From Dermabacter indicis (GTDB taxonomy: Bacteria > Actinomycetota > Actinomycetes > Actinomycetales > Dermabacteraceae): DNA of 64,000 nt. The position numbers and the translations under genes are program-made. Numbering within the stretch: position 1 is the first letter of the stretch; every line of letters begins with the position of its first letter. Positions 1 through 8,758 of the stretch are shown here, piece after piece. The notes under the pieces were generated by a model. The model was not told the origin of the DNA. It worked only from the letters and a program-made list of their open reading frames with translations, and ran no database searches. The stretch lies in contig CYUG01000012.1 in assembly GCA_001403775.1 (NCBI GenBank), positions 1 through 64,000 of the forward strand, in the 5' to 3' direction.

Positions 1-24
1 GGGGGGTGGGGTTGTTGTTGATTT

Positions 25-143
25 GTTTCGGTGGTCATTGCGTTGGGGAAACGCCCGGTTCCATTCCGAACCCGGAAGCTAAGCCCAACAGCGCCGATGG
101 TACTGCACTCGGGAGGGTGTGGGAGAGTAGGACACCGCCGAAC
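25..143 (+). rRNA. rrf: 5S ribosomal RNA
   Basis: The sequence has the conserved 5S core (CCATTCCGAACCCGGAAG, followed by TAAGCCC and GATGGTACTGC), and the 5' GTTTCGGTGG end pairs with the 3' CACCGCCGAAC end. Length is about 119 nt, normal for the family. It is the last gene of an rRNA operon whose 16S and 23S genes must lie left of the window. Ends are set by stem pairing and may be off by a few bases. Confidence 0.95.
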
Positions 144-158
144 TCCTCGTTGTGGGTT

Positions 159-185
159 GAGCCCCGGCCGTCACGGCCGGGGCTC
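159..185 (+). terminator. rrn operon terminator
   Basis: A perfect 12-bp inverted repeat (GAGCCCCGGCCG, loop TCA, and its complement) lies 15 nt after the 5S rRNA. The T-run is weak, as is common in high-GC actinobacteria. Confidence 0.8.
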
Positions 186-230
186 CCCGCATTTAAGCGC
201 TAAGCATGCCACCGCGTCTGATGTGGCGCG

Positions 231-242
231 GCAACCGTCGGA
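231..242 (-). repeat. 12-bp dispersed motif, copy 1
   Basis: GCAACCGTCGGA, the reverse complement of TCCGACGGTTGC, lies directly beyond the stop codon of the minus-strand gene at 244-870. It is one of 17 exact copies of TCCGACGSTTSC in the window. Its wider context (220-243) recurs at 63143-63166 with one mismatch. Confidence 0.75.
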
Positions 243-243
243 A

Positions 244-870
244 CTACCCGTCTTGCTTCTTGGCCTTGTGCATTTCGTCCACGAAGGCCTCACCCCACTG
301 CGCGATAATGAGCCTGTTGCGCCTGTCTGTTGAGCGCACGGCAATCAAGCCGATGCCTTCCACGGTACCCACGCATCCTGTTCCGTCACCGTTTTTGAAC
401 GGCTCGCACGTGAATTTTCCTATCTCTTGCTGGCCTCCTAAGGAGTCGAGAAGAGTTTGTCCTGAGCCGCCGTCCTCTGTTTTCACACCCACGATGTAGA
501 CGCTCCCATTTGGGTGTTCGTAGGTGGCATCAATGTCGAACCCGTTCGCGCTCTGACCCGGAGGAACAGAGTCCACGAGGGTCGTGGTCCACACGGCAAC
601 GGGCTCGCCAGCCTGGGATTCGGCCTGAGGGTGGACTGTTCCGCCGATCGGAGTCGCCGGAGCATCAAGTTCCTCCGACGCAGTTGTGTCGTTCTGAACT
701 TGTCCTGACGATGTGACTTCCGTGCTGTGGCCACCTGCCTGGGTGGCGAAAGCCCACACGAGACCACCGCTCGCGAGGATCAGTACGAGAAACAACGCGG
801 CGAAGCTGATGCCGAGCCAAAGGTCGATACGGGAGTGCCGCGGTGAAGCGGCCGAGATATAGCCGTTCAT
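244..870 (-). CDS. two-cysteine membrane protein A
   Basis: Unrecognised function. A short N-terminus is followed by one membrane span (about residues 15-42), a Thr/Ser/Pro/Glu-rich linker and a C-terminal domain predicted outside the cell. That domain has the pattern shared by its neighbours: a Cys after a Gly-x-aromatic (GKFTC), a second Cys about 12 residues later (GTGCV), hydrophobic strands, and a final WGEAF motif near the end. The two Cys probably form a disulfide (inference). The start codon overlaps the stop of the upstream gene B (ATGA), so translation is likely coupled. It is the last gene of a C-B-A operon. A fragment of a second copy lies at 2741-2830. Confidence 0.75.
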   Translation of the reverse strand: MNGYISAASPRHSRIDLWLGISFAALFLVLILASGGLVWAFATQAGGHSTEVTSSGQVQNDTTASEELDAPATPIGGTVHPQAESQAGEPVAVWTTTLVDSVPPGQSANGFDIDATYEHPNGSVYIVGVKTEDGGSGQTLLDSLGGQQEIGKFTCEPFKNGDGTGCVGTVEGIGLIAVRSTDRRNRLIIAQWGEAFVDEMHKAKKQDG

Positions 871-1660
871 TCGATGACCTGACTTGGTTCTGCGGTTGCG
901 AGTTGATCGCCGAACTGGACGGTCTCGTTAAGGTCCTTCACGTTGGAGGTCAAGATGAGTACGATCGCGCCGCCGGGGCCTTGTGCATAGCATTCGCCGC
1001 CGTTTTGGGCGAAGATATCTTCCTGGCACTTCCAGTTCCCGATCTGCTGCCCGGTGGCGTCAATATCTTGGACGAAGAGTTTCCCTGTTTCGGTATCGTG
1101 GAACACGTCGACCGCGAATGTTGCTTGGCTGTTGGGCGAGGAGTACGTTTTCTCAACGTCACCGAATTCGTACTTAGGCAAGTTGTCGTTGACGTAGAAA
1201 TTGCCCACTTGATTCGGGGGGATGTAGCCGCCGCCAGTGTTCGGACCCGGCGCGGGATCCGGCTTGTTTAGCCCCGGCGCCGGGTCGGTGGGATCATTGG
1301 GTCCTGGTGCCGGTGCCGGTTGAGGTCCGGGATGAGGAACCGGGTTCGGCTGTGGTGCCGGGTTCGGGTTTGGCTTTGGCACTGGGTTCGGTCTGGGGGC
1401 TGGAGCCGGGTTCGGTTTCGGTGCAGGGTTGGTCCCGCCGCCGTCGCTTGCCGGGGGCTTGGCTTTCGGGGCAGGTGCAGGTGCGCTTGTGGTTTGTGTC
1501 GTCCTTGGAGTCCGACGCTTCCTCGTCTTTATTGTTCATGAGCATGAAGGCGAGAACTCCACCGGCGATGAGAAGGAGTACGAACACGACGCCCATCCCG
1601 ATGGCGACCCATAGAACCGTCTTGTTTTTTCTGCGGCGGTGTGGTGTGGGAATACGTCAT
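867..1660 (-). pseudogene. frameshifted two-cysteine membrane protein B
   Basis: A family member whose reading frame is broken twice. The start is at 1660 (MTYSHTTPPQ) with GAGG just upstream. The frame is lost at a run of six A (1624-1632 region, before the membrane span), where five A would restore the expected KNKTVLWVAIGMG. It is lost again after EEASDSKDDT (about 1494-1499), where one A fewer gives the TTSAPAP linker seen in gene D. Downstream the frame is open through a long Pro/Asn/Ala linker and a two-Cys domain (GNWKC, GGECY, FGDQL) to the stop at 867. Both lesions are +1 A in A-runs, so slippage, phase variation or sequencing error are all possible. Gene D is the closest relative. 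Confidence 0.7.
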
Positions 1661-1695
1661 TGTGACCTCACTCCTAGCCGTGCGGTGCTGTGGAA

Positions 1696-2502
1696 CTATT
1701 TTTTCGCAGCGATGAATTCGTCGCCCCAGGCGGCTACGTCTTCAGGGCTCAGCGCTCCGGCGTTTGCGCCGATGATATAGACCATTGCGCCAGAAGAGTT
1801 CTGCGTGTAGCAGGTATGACTATTGGTGGTTTTGGTTTCGCATGTCCAGTTGCCTACGGTCTTCTTTTCTCCACTTCCGTACTTTGTGAACGCTTCCTGG
1901 GTTTCTTTATCACTGATAATCGAAGCGATATAGACGAGAGTCATATCCTGCGAGACGTAGGTTCCACCAACGTCGCCGATTCCAGCATCGCCGAATGAAG
2001 GATCGAGGCTTGTCGAGCCAACCTGCTGGGGCAGGTTCCCCGATGCTGCTTCGCCTCCGGCGCCAGGCTGGGGGATATTCTTACCGTCGCCGGGTTGAGG
2101 GCTGTCGCTGCTGTTTCCACCAGGTGCGGGATTCGGAGCAGGAGCTGAACCCCCGTTGCTATTCTTGTTCCCCTTGTCATCCTTGCCCTTGAGGTCCTTT
2201 TCCGCGGAGCTCACTTCCGAGGCGGGAACCTCTTTTTTGTCGTCGCCGTTGAGGAGCATGAACGCGAGAACACCTCCACCGACTAGGAGTGCGAGAAGGA
2301 GGAGAGCACCGCAGCCGATTCCAACCCATAGGCCCGCTTTGCTCTTTTTCTGCGGCGGTATGCTGCTCCCGGGGTATCCCGTGGGCTGGTTGTATTGCCC
2401 TTGGAAGCTGCCCTGATCGTAGGCGGGCTGCTGACCGTAGCCTTGGTTGCTGTTCGGATTTGCACTCGAAGCAGCTCCTGGCTGCCATTCGGGGTTGCTC
2501 AT
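1696..2502 (-). CDS. two-cysteine membrane protein C
   Basis: Unrecognised function; the best-preserved member of the local family (268 aa). The N-terminus is Gln/Pro/Gly-rich and probably cytoplasmic (residues 1-50, ending PPQKKSK). One membrane span covers about 56-84. A charged and then Pro/Gly/Ser-rich linker (90-160) leads to an outer domain with GNWTC, SHTCY and the terminal AAWGDEF motif. It starts the C-B-A operon; gene B begins 36 nt after its stop, with its own AGGAG/GAGG. The upstream region resembles that of gene F. Possible roles include surface binding or envelope stress, but nothing in the sequence decides. Confidence 0.8.
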   Translation of the reverse strand: MSNPEWQPGAASSANPNSNQGYGQQPAYDQGSFQGQYNQPTGYPGSSIPPQKKSKAGLWVGIGCGALLLLALLVGGGVLAFMLLNGDDKKEVPASEVSSAEKDLKGKDDKGNKNSNGGSAPAPNPAPGGNSSDSPQPGDGKNIPQPGAGGEAASGNLPQQVGSTSLDPSFGDAGIGDVGGTYVSQDMTLVYIASIISDKETQEAFTKYGSGEKKTVGNWTCETKTTNSHTCYTQNSSGAMVYIIGANAGALSPEDVAAWGDEFIAAKK

Positions 2503-2587
2503 GTTCGATGTCTTCCTGCTCTACTGAGTCGCGAGGGCGCGAGAAGTGGGTGGGACGTGTCGCAGACGCCAATATGGGCGCAGGCGC

Positions 2588-2645
2588 CAGTCAGTATTAC
2601 ACATCACATCGATGGAAACCTAGAGTTGTCTATCTCAAGATTGCG
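2588..2645 (-). promoter_or_regulatory. conserved upstream element of the C-B-A operon
   Basis: This segment matches the region ahead of gene F (4551-4602). Both carry TACACATCACA, then CGA, then GGAA, then CTAG(A/G)GTTG. Conservation in otherwise diverged flanks suggests a promoter or operator about 100 nt before the start codon. The exact -10 and -35 are not clear. Confidence 0.45.
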
Positions 2646-2740
2646 GTGAGAACGCCAGGGGTCGAACGGCGCGGGCGGGAGATCCTGGCGAGCTATTACC
2701 TACGGGGTGTCTTTCAACAGGTTTGCCTTGGCTTTCGCAT

Positions 2741-2830
2741 CTAACCCCAGCTGTGGGTGCTCCCGTTCGGGTGCTTGTAGGTGGGATCGATGTCGAATCC
2801 GCTTGCGCTCTGATAAGCCGCAGCGGGCTC
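2741..2830 (-). pseudogene. remnant of a gene A paralog
   Basis: About 30 codons ending at a stop at 2741 encode ASGFDIDPTYKHPNGS, matching ANGFDIDATYEHPNGS of gene A. Nothing before or after matches further. It sits downstream of gene D, as gene A sits downstream of gene B, so it is the decayed third gene of a duplicated operon. Confidence 0.7.
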
Positions 2831-2946
2831 CACCAGTCGCGCGCATCACACCGCAACGATCTCGCCGGTCCGCGGCGCTAGACCTGAGGGGCGGTTTCGC
2901 GAACGAAGCGGGCTTGGGGCCGGGCTGCAGTCGATCAATCGTTGGT

Positions 2947-3650
2947 CTAGCGAGGCGTGGTTGCGAGCTGATCGCCGAACTGGACGATCTCGTTGAGGTC
3001 CTTCACATTGGAAGCCATAATAAGCACGATTGTGCCGCCGGGGCCCTGGGCGTAGCAGTCGCCGCCGTTCTCTACGAAGGCGTCTTCTTGGCACTTCCAG
3101 TTGCCGATCTGTTTTCCGGTCGCGTCAATATCTTGGACGAAGAGTTGACCGCTCTCGGGATCGTGGAAGACCTGGACCCAGAAGATCGCAGCGCTGTTTG
3201 GTGAGGAGTACACCTTCTCAACATCACCGAAGTCTAGTTTCGGCTGGTTTTCGTCGACTCTAAAATCTCCCACTTGATCCGGGGGAGTGTAGCCGCCGCC
3301 GGGATTCGGGCCCGGGGCGGGATCCGGCTCGTCTGACCCCGGGTTCGGCTGGGGGCCTTGGGGTTCGGGGCCGGCGCGGGTGCGCTCGTGGTCGTGTCGT
3401 CCTTGGGGTCCGACGCTTCCTCGTCTTTATTGTTCATGAGCATGAACGCGAGAATCCCGCCGGCGATGAGAAGGAGTACGAAAATTACGCCCATCCCGAT
3501 CGCGACCCATAGAGTCATCCTATTTTTCTATTCCGGACCCGGTTGGGGCGTTGGAGCACCGCTCTGTGGTACCTGGTAAGGGCTTCCAACCTGATACTCG
3601 GTCGGTTCAGCGTGGGGATCGGGGGTCTGCTGCCAACTATTGTTGTTCAT
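2947..3650 (-). pseudogene. broken two-cysteine membrane protein D
   Basis: A close paralog of gene B with two lesions. The N-terminus starts at 3650 (MNNNSWQQTPDPHAEP) and runs to a TAG at about 3531-3533, immediately before the membrane span (MTLWVAIGMGVIFVLL). A second break is in the Pro-rich linker at about 3368-3376, where one C is missing from a C-run (four instead of five) after SAPAPAP. The C-terminal frame then gives a complete outer domain (GNWKC, GGDCY, FGDQL) ending at 2947. The nonsense codon plus the frameshift argue for a true pseudogene more than a single sequencing error. Confidence 0.75.
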
Positions 3651-3711
3651 TCAGCGCTCCCAGGAGTTCGTTTCCCCATGCCGCGAGTTCGTTGGAGGCG
3701 TTTGCGGTCGG
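3637..3711 (-). pseudogene. C-terminal remnant of another family member
   Basis: Codons ending at 3637 read ASNELAAWGNELLGAL, the terminal signature of the family (compare PEDVAAWGDEF in C and STIAAWGDEF in G). No upstream part remains. The stop overlaps the first codons of gene D. It occupies the slot between F and D. Confidence 0.65.
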
Positions 3712-3748
3712 AATTCCGGGACGGGGCCGCCGTGCGGTGAGAATGGGG

Positions 3749-4476
3749 TCATGAGCTCGCGCCTCCGGCTGCAATGAACTGATCACCGAAATCCGCGAGG
3801 GTTTGCGCGTCCGCACTGCCAATAATCTTGATGACGTTCGTGCCATTAGTGGACTTCACGCAGACGCTTTCGTTGCCCGACGCACCCCCAAAGAAGGGGC
3901 CGCACGTCCAGCCGCTGATCTCCTGGGCGCTTCCGCCCAGGGTCAGCATATCTATCTCGTCTTCGATCGGTGCGAGGGGGTTCTCAGCACCGGAGACGTT
4001 GATTTGGCCGGTCGAGGAAGTATAGATGGCGCCGTAGTCGGCGCCGACGACGTTGTCTGTTGCGGCTTCGCTCAGGGTGTATTCGCCAACTTGCTGAGGC
4101 AGATTGGAGTTGCCGCCATTCGGCGCAGGGGCCGGATCGGCTGCAGGAGAGTCTCCGCCACCATGAGGTGCAGGCGCGGGATTGGGAGCTGGGTTGTCCC
4201 CGCCGTCGTTGGGGGCGGGTGCTGGGGCCGCGGCCGATGTGGTTGTACCGCCGTCGCCCGAGTCCTTCGAATCATCCCCGCCCATGAGCATCACTGCGAG
4301 CACGATGACGCCGATCAGGAGCGCCAGGAGTGCGAGGCAGCCGCAGCCGAGGCCGACGTAAAGACCAGTCTTGCTCTTTTTCGCCGGAGGCATCGCACCC
4401 GGGTACCCCATATAGGGGGTTGCCCTTGCGGCGCTCCTTGACCGGCTGGAGCCTGGTTCCACTGATTGCTCGACAT
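3749..4476 (-). CDS. two-cysteine membrane protein F, N-terminal frameshift
   Basis: The family N-terminus begins at 4476 (MSSNQWNQAPAGQGAP) with GAGGA about 10 nt upstream. It runs out of frame at a run of five C (plus strand G at 4415-4419); six would read PPYMGYPGAMPPAKKSK and join the main frame. Downstream the frame is intact: membrane span, Asp-rich then Pro/Ala/Gly linker, and a two-Cys domain with SGWTC, ESVCV and FGDQF. A shorter product could start at the Met of MGYPGAM just after the tract, and the main frame stays open upstream to 4537. The C-tract makes an on/off switch conceivable; a sequencing error is equally possible. Confidence 0.65.
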
Positions 4477-4550
4477 ATGCGTAATCCTCATCGGATGGGG
4501 CGGTGTGTGCACGCGCACAAGGGATAGCGCAGCACACTGCAATGCAGGCC

Positions 4551-4602
4551 GTGCGTTAGTACTACACATCACACCGAAGGAATACTAGGGTTGCCCTAAA
4601 TC
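4551..4602 (-). promoter_or_regulatory. conserved upstream element of gene F
   Basis: It shares TACACATCACA and CTAGGGTTG with the region ahead of gene C. Within it, 4585-4599 reads CTAGGGTTGCCCTAA, a near palindrome. Its reverse complement shares TTAGGGCAACC with the site upstream of the metal ABC importer at 45499. Binding by a DtxR-type regulator is possible but untested. Confidence 0.4.
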
Positions 4603-4637
4603 TCTGCCGCGGTGTCGGTGGGCGAGGTCCCCCTCGG

Positions 4638-5201
4638 CTATTTGAGTTGCTCCATGAACTCATCGCCCCAGGCTGCAATGGTGCTGAGGTCGGCGTCCGA
4701 ATCAAGCGGAACGAGGAGAACTCTTCCACGTTCGTCGTCGGCCATGCACACGTTCATCTCGTACTGCGTCCCGCACACCCAAGGCCCGAAAGTCTGTGGA
4801 TTCGTGAGGTCGGCGGTGTCCTCTTCGAACGTGCGGCCCGGGTCATTTTCGATACCGATTTCGTAGCCACCGCCGCTCTCATCTTCGTAGCGGGCTCGCA
4901 CAACGTAGTCGTGGTCGGGGTCTTCTCCTCGGGCCTCGGAAAAGACGAGGTAGGTGTCGCCCACGTGCTCGGGTTCGCCCGACGCGGGGGTTGCGTCTTG
5001 GGAGGTCGACGTGTCGGGGGAGGGTTCCGACGCTTGCTCGCCCTTATCGCCCAAAAACATGAAGGCAAGAACTCCGGCGCCCGCGAGTGCCGCGAGCACA
5101 ACGAACGTGCCGCCGCATCCGAGCAGTGTCCACAGAAGCGTATTGCTCGTGCGTGCCGGCACTGCTGGTTGGGGATTCGGCTGACCCATTGGTGGTTGCA
5201 T
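4638..5201 (-). CDS. two-cysteine membrane protein G
   Basis: Intact distant member of the local family (187 aa). It has a short Pro/Gln N-terminus, a membrane span at about residues 22-50, an acidic Ser/Thr/Pro linker, and an outer domain with GPWVC, MNVCM and the terminal AAWGDEF motif. The first residue is 36 nt after the stop of the DUF1846 gene, so the two may be co-transcribed. The linker codons for GEQASEP contain a copy of the 12-bp motif (5026-5037). Function unknown. Confidence 0.75.
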   Translation of the reverse strand: MQPPMGQPNPQPAVPARTSNTLLWTLLGCGGTFVVLAALAGAGVLAFMFLGDKGEQASEPSPDTSTSQDATPASGEPEHVGDTYLVFSEARGEDPDHDYVVRARYEDESGGGYEIGIENDPGRTFEEDTADLTNPQTFGPWVCGTQYEMNVCMADDERGRVLLVPLDSDADLSTIAAWGDEFMEQLK

Positions 5202-5237
5202 GCCACAAGGCTAAAGGACGCCAGGTTCGATTGAGGT

Positions 5238-6725
5238 CTACTTGTGGAAAAGACTCTTCTTCCCGAACGCCGGCTCGCTTGTGACGAGCACGCCGAGGGC
5301 GCGGAACACCGATTCGTCTACGGAGCCGAGGATCGTCGTGGTGTGCACGTCGCAGCCGCGCAGGTTCTTGATCTGCGCGAGCGCCGCGGCGGCGTTTGCG
5401 TCGCTCCCCGCGGACACCGAAAGGGCAATGAGGACCTCGTCGGTGTGCAGACGCGGATTGCGCGAACCCAAGTGGTCCACCTTGAGAGTCTGGATCGGCT
5501 TGATCGATTCGGGCGACAGCAAAAGAGCGTCCTCGGGAATCCCCGCGAGATGCTTGAGCGCGTTGAGGAGCATGGCCGCGGAAGCGCCGAGCAGATCGGA
5601 GGTCTTCCCGGTAATCAGGGTGCCGTCGGAAAGCTCAAGACACGAGGCGGGCGCACCGGTTTTTTCTGCGAGCTCGAGCGCGGGCTTCACGGTGGGGCGG
5701 ATCGTTTCATCCACGCCGAGTTTGGCCATGACGAGCTTGATGCGCTGCGATTCGTCCGCGGGAAGCTCGAGCTTCTTTTCGGAGACGCGAGCCTTATAGA
5801 AGCGACGCACAACTTCTTGCGTGGCTGCCTCACGGCACGCCTCATCGTCGGTGATCGCGTAGCCCGCCATGTTCACGCCCATGTCTGTGGGGGAAGCGTA
5901 CGGGCACGCACCGAGGATCCGTTCGAGGAGGATCCTGAGCAGCGGAAACGCCTCAATATCGCGGTTGTAGTTCACGGCCTTCTCGCCGTAGGTTTCGAGA
6001 TGGAACGGGTCGATCAGGTTCACGTCGTCGAGGTCGGCGGTCGCCGCCTCGTAGGCGAGATTCACAGGATGCTCGAGCGGCAGGTTCCAGATCGGGAACG
6101 TCTCGAACTTCGCGTAGCTCGAATCGATGCCGCGCTTGTGATCGTGGTAAATCTGCGACAGGCACGTCGCGAGCTTGCCCGAGCCCGGCCCGGGAGCGGT
6201 CACGATAATGAGGTCGCGCTCCGTTTTTGCCCACTCGTTCTGACCGAGGCCCTCCTCGGACACGACGAGCGTGGGATCCGGGTAGCCCTTGATCGTGCGG
6301 TGCTTGATCACCGAGAGGCCGAGCCGCTCCATGCGGTCCTTGAATTGCGTCGCCGACTCGTTGTGGTCGTCCATCTGTGTGAGCACGATCGTGTTGACGA
6401 GGAAGCCGCGCTCGCGGAACACGTCCACGAGGCGCAGAACGTCTTCCTCATACGTGATGCCAAGGTCGGCGCGGATCTTGTCGTGCTCGATGTCGTGCGC
6501 GTTGATCGCGATGAGGATCTCGAGCTCATCCTTCAGCTCATACAGCATCGCGATCTTGTTATCGGGCGTGAATCCCGGAAGAACGCGCGAAGCGTGCAGG
6601 TCATCGAAAAGCTTGCCACCCATCTCGAGGTACAGCTTTCCGCCGATCTCCGCGCGCCTTTGAGCGATGTGCTTCGACTGCAATTCGATGTATTTCGTCG
6701 GGTCAAAACCCTGCTTGCGTGCCAT
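5238..6725 (-). CDS. DUF1846 domain protein
   Basis: A 495-residue protein starting MARKQGFDP, with AGGAGGGCC six nt before the ATG at 6725. The longer frame to 6776 has no ribosome site. It matches the DUF1846 family over its full length: an N-terminal [23 protein letters not shown] segment in pieces, a Rossmann-like [20 protein letters not shown] stretch, and a conserved DMGVNMAG region. The family is widespread in Firmicutes and Actinobacteria and has a nucleotide-binding-like fold, but its reaction is not established. It is divergent from ptsI and may be co-transcribed with gene G. Confidence 0.85.
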   Translation of the reverse strand: MARKQGFDPTKYIELQSKHIAQRRAEIGGKLYLEMGGKLFDDLHASRVLPGFTPDNKIAMLYELKDELEILIAINAHDIEHDKIRADLGITYEEDVLRLVDVFRERGFLVNTIVLTQMDDHNESATQFKDRMERLGLSVIKHRTIKGYPDPTLVVSEEGLGQNEWAKTERDLIIVTAPGPGSGKLATCLSQIYHDHKRGIDSSYAKFETFPIWNLPLEHPVNLAYEAATADLDDVNLIDPFHLETYGEKAVNYNRDIEAFPLLRILLERILGACPYASPTDMGVNMAGYAITDDEACREAATQEVVRRFYKARVSEKKLELPADESQRIKLVMAKLGVDETIRPTVKPALELAEKTGAPASCLELSDGTLITGKTSDLLGASAAMLLNALKHLAGIPEDALLLSPESIKPIQTLKVDHLGSRNPRLHTDEVLIALSVSAGSDANAAAALAQIKNLRGCDVHTTTILGSVDESVFRALGVLVTSEPAFGKKSLFHK

Positions 6726-6838
6726 GCGTGGCCCTCCTGCTGCGAGATGTGCGAGACGGGGGCCGGTGGCACACAACCTGCATGTGCAGCCCTCGGCATT
6801 CTAGGGCACGATCGCCTCAGTTTTCGGGACCGTCCATT

Positions 6839-6850
6839 TCCGACGCTTGC
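6839..6850 (+). repeat. 12-bp dispersed motif, intergenic copy
   Basis: TCCGACGCTTGC lies in the gap between the divergent DUF1846 and ptsI genes, just before the hairpin at 6854. It encodes nothing, which helps show that the motif is selected as DNA. Confidence 0.7.
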
Positions 6851-6853
6851 TGA

Positions 6854-6872
6854 GCGCGTCACTGAGACGCGC
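6854..6872 (+). promoter_or_regulatory. hairpin in the DUF1846-ptsI gap
   Basis: A perfect 7-bp inverted repeat (GCGCGTC, loop ACTGA, GACGCGC) about 95 nt before ptsI. It could be a leader hairpin or a protein site. The 241-nt gap also holds an AT-rich TTATAGATTT at about 6898-6908 that may be the ptsI -10 region. Confidence 0.35.
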
Positions 6873-6966
6873 CTCTGGCGTGAGGATTCCAGGCCGTTCT
6901 TATAGATTTGGTCGGTAATCGTGCATCGAGGCTCCTGTGCTGAGGGCACAAAGCGGAGAGGTTTGT

Positions 6967-8685
6967 ATGAGTGAGTACACGGGTGTTGCCGTAAGCGCTG
7001 GCCGCGTCATCGATCCGGTCAAAGTCATGGCCCCTCCCGTATCCGAACCCGAGCGCGGCGAGGCGATCGCTCAGGGTGAGGCCCGTGAAGCGGAGGCATC
7101 CCGCATCGCCGAGGCAGCTGCCGCCGTCAAGGCCGATCTTGAAGCGCGCGCCGCGAGTGCGAGCGGAGATGGCAAGGCCGTGCTCGAAGCAACCGCGCAG
7201 ATGGCTGCAGACCCGACTCTGACGACGAGCGCCGAGCAGCTCGTACGTACCGCTGGCATGAGTGCCGAGCGGGCAGTATGGGAAGCCGGCGATCAGGTCG
7301 CGACCATGCTCGAGGGCCTCGGCGGGTACATGGCCGAGCGCTCGAGCGACGTGAAAGACGTGCGTGCGCGGATCGTCGCGCAGCTCCGCGGCGATGAGTC
7401 TCCCGGCATTCCGTTCTCGCAAGAGCGTTTCGTGCTTGTGGCGCAGGACCTCGCTCCGGCCGATACCGCGACCCTCGATCCGAGTATTGTCTCCGCGCTC
7501 GTGACCTCCGACGGTGGCCCGCAATCCCACACCGCGATCCTCGCGCGCCAACTCGGCATCCCCGCCGTGGTTGCCGCGAAGGGCGTTGACGGGCTCGAGC
7601 AGGGGACCGTCGTGTACATCGACGGTGCTGCCGGCACCGTCACGAGCGAGTTCGGTGAGCGCGAGCGCGAGCTCTCCGCGGCCTGGTACGAACTCCTGAA
7701 ACACCCCCTCACGTACGAGGGCGGGGGAGCGAGGCTTTCCGACGGTACCCGCGTACCGTTGCTTGCCAATGTTGGTGGCGCGAAGGACGCAACCCTCGCC
7801 GCCGAAGCCCATGCGGATGGCGTGGGGCTCTTCCGCACCGAGTTTTGCTTCCTCGACCGCGATGAAGAACCGAGCATAGAGGAGCAAGCCGAGGCGTACG
7901 CTGGTGTGCTTCGCCAGTTCCCCGGTAAGAAGGTCGTGATCCGCACGATCGATGCGGGCGCCGACAAACCCCTCCCGTTCCTGACCGACGCCGAAGAGCC
8001 GAATCCGGCGCTCGGTGTTCGCGCATACCGCACGTCATGGGAAAAGCGCTCGGTGCTCGAAAATCAATTGAAGGCGATTGCGAAGGCGAGCGCCGAGACC
8101 GACGCCGAGCCGTGGGTCATGGCGCCCATGATCTCGACCCTTGAGGACACCGAGGATTTCGTGGCAATGGCACGTGAGGCAGGCGTTGAGTGTGCCGGCA
8201 TCATGGTGGAAACCCCGAGCGCGGCCCTCACGAGCGATCACCTCATGTCAGTTGCGGACTTTGCTTCGATCGGCACGAACGACCTCGCGCAATACACGAT
8301 GGCCGCCGATCGCATGCTCGGCGCCCTCGCGAAGCTCAACGATCCGTGGCAGCCCGCCGTGCTCGCCCTCGTGGGTGCGACGGCGACCGGCGCACGTGTT
8401 GCCGGCGGCGACCTCGAGGCCTTTGGTGACACCGCACTCAAGCCCGTGGGCGTGTGCGGCGAGGCCGCTGGGGACCCCGCGCTCGCGGTCGTCCTCGTGG
8501 GGCTCGGCGTGAATTCGCTTTCGATGACCCCGCGCTCGCTGCCCGCGGTCGCGAAGGTGCTCTCGACCGTGTCGCTCGAGCAGGCACGCGACCTCGCCCG
8601 CATCGCGGTCAGTGCCCCCACTGCCGCCGAAGGTAAGCGCGCCGTTCGCGAGCAGCTGCCCGTTCTCGAGGAGATCGGCCTGTAG
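6967..8685 (+). CDS. ptsI: PTS enzyme I (PEP-protein phosphotransferase)
   Basis: Transfers phosphate from PEP to HPr, the first step of the PTS, in the cytoplasm. Length 572 aa, as usual. The GGPQSHTAILAR signature carries the phosphorylated His188. Further on are the PEP-binding FRTEFCFLDRDEEP and the C-terminal GTNDLAQYTMAADR and GVCGEAAGDP motifs. ATG 6967 is preceded by GGAGAGG; the upstream Met at 6937 has no ribosome site. It is convergent with ptsH, with a shared terminator between them. No complete IIB/IIC permease is in the window. Confidence 0.97.
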   Translation: MSEYTGVAVSAGRVIDPVKVMAPPVSEPERGEAIAQGEAREAEASRIAEAAAAVKADLEARAASASGDGKAVLEATAQMAADPTLTTSAEQLVRTAGMSAERAVWEAGDQVATMLEGLGGYMAERSSDVKDVRARIVAQLRGDESPGIPFSQERFVLVAQDLAPADTATLDPSIVSALVTSDGGPQSHTAILARQLGIPAVVAAKGVDGLEQGTVVYIDGAAGTVTSEFGERERELSAAWYELLKHPLTYEGGGARLSDGTRVPLLANVGGAKDATLAAEAHADGVGLFRTEFCFLDRDEEPSIEEQAEAYAGVLRQFPGKKVVIRTIDAGADKPLPFLTDAEEPNPALGVRAYRTSWEKRSVLENQLKAIAKASAETDAEPWVMAPMISTLEDTEDFVAMAREAGVECAGIMVETPSAALTSDHLMSVADFASIGTNDLAQYTMAADRMLGALAKLNDPWQPAVLALVGATATGARVAGGDLEAFGDTALKPVGVCGEAAGDPALAVVLVGLGVNSLSMTPRSLPAVAKVLSTVSLEQARDLARIAVSAPTAAEGKRAVREQLPVLEEIGL

Positions 8686-8703
8686 TTACCCCCTCGTACA
8701 AAA

Positions 8704-8737
8704 GAGAATGGGTACGCCGTGTGGCGTGCCCATTCTC
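8704..8737. terminator. bidirectional terminator between ptsI and ptsH
   Basis: A long inverted repeat, GAGAATGGGTACGCC then GTGT then GGCGTGCCCATTCTC, with one mismatched position. It lies between the convergent ptsI and ptsH stops and could end both transcripts. Confidence 0.8.
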
Positions 8738-8758
8738 GTCAGTTGGGGCAGTTGGTTC

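Noticed and set aside
3749-4537. Gene F starting at 4537
   Set aside because: The extra residues (MCCAIPCARAH and on) do not resemble the family N-terminus, which is found in another frame starting at 4476 with a ribosome site.
5244-6905. A 553-codon open frame on the plus strand opposite the DUF1846 gene
   Set aside because: Its translation is Arg/Val/His-rich without motifs, and the opposite strand encodes a full conserved protein. High-GC codon bias opens antisense frames. The same applies to 15119-16540, 20747-21841 and 36109-37860.
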